Source: Tenacibaculum soleae
GTDB lineage: Bacteria > Bacteroidota > Bacteroidia > Flavobacteriales > Flavobacteriaceae
NCBI RefSeq assembly: GCF_001693415.1
Contig: NZ_MAKX01000002.1
Location: 186,001 to 250,000 of the forward strand
Direction: 5' to 3'
DNA length: 64,000 nucleotides
The notes below the pieces were generated by a model. The model worked only from the letters and a program-made list of their open reading frames with translations, searched no databases and was not told where the DNA came from. The translations under genes were made by a program, and so were the position numbers. Positions 62,636-64,000 of the stretch are shown here, in pieces. Each line of letters opens with the position of its first letter. Within the stretch, counting starts at the first letter, position 1.

Positions 62636-63529
62636 TTGAAAATAAAAAAATACGGTGCTATAGATATAGGTTCGAATGCTGTAAGGCTTTTGGTAGCAAA
62701 TGTTATTGAAGAAAAAGATAAAGAACCGCAATTTAAAAAATCTTCATTAGTTAGAGTTCCTATTCGACTAGGTGCTGATGCTTTTGTTGGTGGTATAATT
62801 TCTAAAGAAAATACCAATCGAATGATTGATGCCATGGAAGCTTTTAAACTACTTATGAAAGTTCATGGTGTTGAAAAATATAAAGCCTGTGCAACTTCTG
62901 CTATGAGAGAGGCAGAAAACGGTAATGACGTAATCAGTACTATTTTAAAAAAAACAGAAATAGCAATAGATATTATTGATGGTAAAAAAGAAGCTGCTAT
63001 TATATTTTCAACAGATTTAAATCAATTAATAGAATCAGAGTCTACCTATCTTTATGTTGATGTTGGTGGTGGTAGTACTGAATTTACTTTGTTTTCAAAA
63101 GGAAGAATCATTAATTCAAAATCTTTTAAAATTGGTACCGTAAGATTGATTAACAATAAAAAATCTGAAAATAAACTTATTTTTAAAAAAGTACAAGAGT
63201 GGGTTGAGGAAAACACGAAAGTATATAAACGTATTTCTTTAATTGGTTCAGGTGGAAATATTAATAAAATATTTAAAATGTCAGGAAGAGATATGGGTAA
63301 GCCAATTTCTTATATTTATTTAAATGCTCAGTACCAATTCTTAAAAAAAATGAGTTATAAAGAGCGTATTTCTGAACTTAGTTTAAATCCTGATAGAGCT
63401 GATGTTATTGTTCCTGCTACTAAAATCTACCTTTCTGCAATGAAATGGAGTGGTGCCCGTAAAATATTTGTACCAAAAATAGGTTTATCAGATGGTATTA
63501 TTAAAAGCTTATACTATAATAAATTATAA
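62636..63529 (+). CDS. Ppx/GppA-family exopolyphosphatase
   Basis: A 297-residue phosphatase of the ASKHA fold. KKYGAIDIGSNAVRLLVANV is phosphate-binding motif 1, ACATSAMREAENG the catalytic Glu segment, LYVDVGGGSTEFTLF motif 2 and LIGSGGNINKIF motif 3. It lacks the C-terminal HD domains of long E. coli Ppx/GppA, as usual in Bacteroidetes. It hydrolyses inorganic polyphosphate or pppGpp. The start codon is TTG at 62636. Its neighbour is the SixA-like phosphatase; no ppk gene is in the window. Confidence 0.9.
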   Translation: MKIKKYGAIDIGSNAVRLLVANVIEEKDKEPQFKKSSLVRVPIRLGADAFVGGIISKENTNRMIDAMEAFKLLMKVHGVEKYKACATSAMREAENGNDVISTILKKTEIAIDIIDGKKEAAIIFSTDLNQLIESESTYLYVDVGGGSTEFTLFSKGRIINSKSFKIGTVRLINNKKSENKLIFKKVQEWVEENTKVYKRISLIGSGGNINKIFKMSGRDMGKPISYIYLNAQYQFLKKMSYKERISELSLNPDRADVIVPATKIYLSAMKWSGARKIFVPKIGLSDGIIKSLYYNKL

Positions 63530-63536
63530 AAAAAGT

Positions 63537-64000
63537 CTAAAAACGATACTTTAACCCAATATTACCAATTAATTGATTTCCTCTTTTATTACCAGTAAGT
63601 TCTTCTGTTAAAAAACCAATATTTGCTGATATATTATAATTATCGTTTAATCTTTTTGTGGCTCCAATTGTTGCATAATAAGAATTTAAACTAGGATTTG
63701 ATGTAACTTGTATAAACCTAGAAGCTTCGTCTGGTGAAATTCCAGTTCCAACTCTTACTGACACATAATTTTCTGTATTATCATAATAATAACGAACATT
63801 TGCTTGGTAATTTTGTATAAAATCTCCATTAATTTTAGGCCCTAAAAAAACACGTGCATTTAAATAAAATTTATTTTGGTACGAAGTTGCTCCGATTACA
63901 TACGAAAGAAAATTATCGGTATTATAACTCAAATATCGAAAACCACCTTCAACTTCTATCCATTTTACTACTGTATAATATAAAGAAGCTTTTACTCCAT
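63537..64000 (-). CDS. YaiO-type outer-membrane barrel protein, 3' part only
   Basis: The gene runs in from the right edge on the minus strand; the frame is open to position 64000 and about 153 C-terminal residues are present. They form alternating strands (WIEVEGGFRYLSY, YVIGATSYQNKFYLNARVFLG, QANVRYYYDNTENYVSVRVGTGI, SYYATIGATKRLNDNYNISANIGFLTEE, IGNIGLKYRF) with the terminal Phe of outer-membrane proteins. The segment VRVGTGISPDE matches the YaiO family of barrels. The stop is 7 bases from the convergent Ppx/GppA stop. The N-terminal TPR-like part found in some relatives is outside the window. Confidence 0.8.
   Translation of the reverse strand, partial: GVKASLYYTVVKWIEVEGGFRYLSYNTDNFLSYVIGATSYQNKFYLNARVFLGPKINGDFIQNYQANVRYYYDNTENYVSVRVGTGISPDEASRFIQVTSNPSLNSYYATIGATKRLNDNYNISANIGFLTEELTGNKRGNQLIGNIGLKYRF

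Noticed and set aside
1..64000. CRISPR array, prophage, plasmid or restriction/defence island
   Set aside because: No regularly spaced repeats, integrase, phage structural, replication or defence genes were seen.

Overview
The window is AT-rich DNA (roughly 30% G+C by eye) from a Flavobacteriia member of the Bacteroidetes, most likely a marine Flavobacteriaceae such as Tenacibaculum or a close relative; the genus is inference. The class is supported by type IX secretion sorting domains of type A and type B, TonB-dependent receptors, the family repertoire (DUF3276/PUR, DUF4295, DUF5916, DUF6122, DUF6268, TIGR02757), and Bacteroidetes-type promoters (TAnnTTTG -7 boxes, occasionally with a TTTG -33 box). 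Shine-Dalgarno sequences are mostly absent and several genes start with TTG. The window is mostly ordinary chromosome. No rRNA, tRNA, CRISPR array, transposase or prophage was seen.

Layout. 0-3.6 kb: 3' end of a TonB receptor, a Crp/Fnr regulator, a pRiA4b ORF-3-like protein, and a menaquinone pair (hotdog thioesterase and isochorismate synthase). 3.6-10.6 kb: PUR-domain protein, ABC exporter, leucine dehydrogenase, then nusB - DUF1573 lipoprotein - yajC and a YbbR-like protein - coaE. 10.6-14.8 kb: a two-component system and an ABC exporter pair. 14.9-21.1 kb: two large secreted type-B T9SS proteins, the first broken by a frameshift. 21.3-30.8 kb: uvrB, a beta-barrel protein, sucC, a DUF5916 protein, a LolD-like ATPase, TIGR02757 and DUF6122 proteins. 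30.9-37.9 kb (minus strand): an ATP-pyrophosphatase, an NmrA-like/DUF6268/membrane-protein cluster headed by a second Crp/Fnr regulator, a secreted four-repeat protein, and rimO. 38.2-41.0 kb (plus strand): a compact module of a thioredoxin-like CxxC protein, DUF2024, an AAA ATPase, a cysteine-rich MarR regulator and a YggS protein, lying between rimO and ftsY. 41.1-51.4 kb (minus strand): ftsY, DUF4295, rpmG, rpmB, cinA, an FAH-family gene, menB, an S1-domain protein, menD, a transaldolase-like gene and an SDR, with one plus-strand esterase-like gene inside. 51.5-64 kb: M1 peptidase, SGNH hydrolase, HAD phosphatase, a TPR protein, a secreted M43 metalloprotease, a TonB receptor, pdxH, a SixA-like phosphatase, a Ppx/GppA phosphatase and the 3' end of a YaiO-type barrel.

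How the genes connect. Menaquinone synthesis is represented by four dispersed genes (menF, a probable menI, menB, menD). Translation and protein export are served by rpmB/rpmG/rimO/ftsY/yajC. The accessory signals of most interest are: (1) the MarR/AAA/CxxC module, where the same 19-bp palindrome lies over two promoters; (2) a family of modular palindromic intergenic repeats in four copies; (3) a second repeat family, part of which is read in frame inside menD; (4) a 42-bp duplication of the 3' end of a TonB receptor gene that brackets the M43 protease gene; (5) an FNR-like palindrome beside a Crp/Fnr gene; and (6) a perfect 18-bp palindrome made of two back-to-back -7 boxes.
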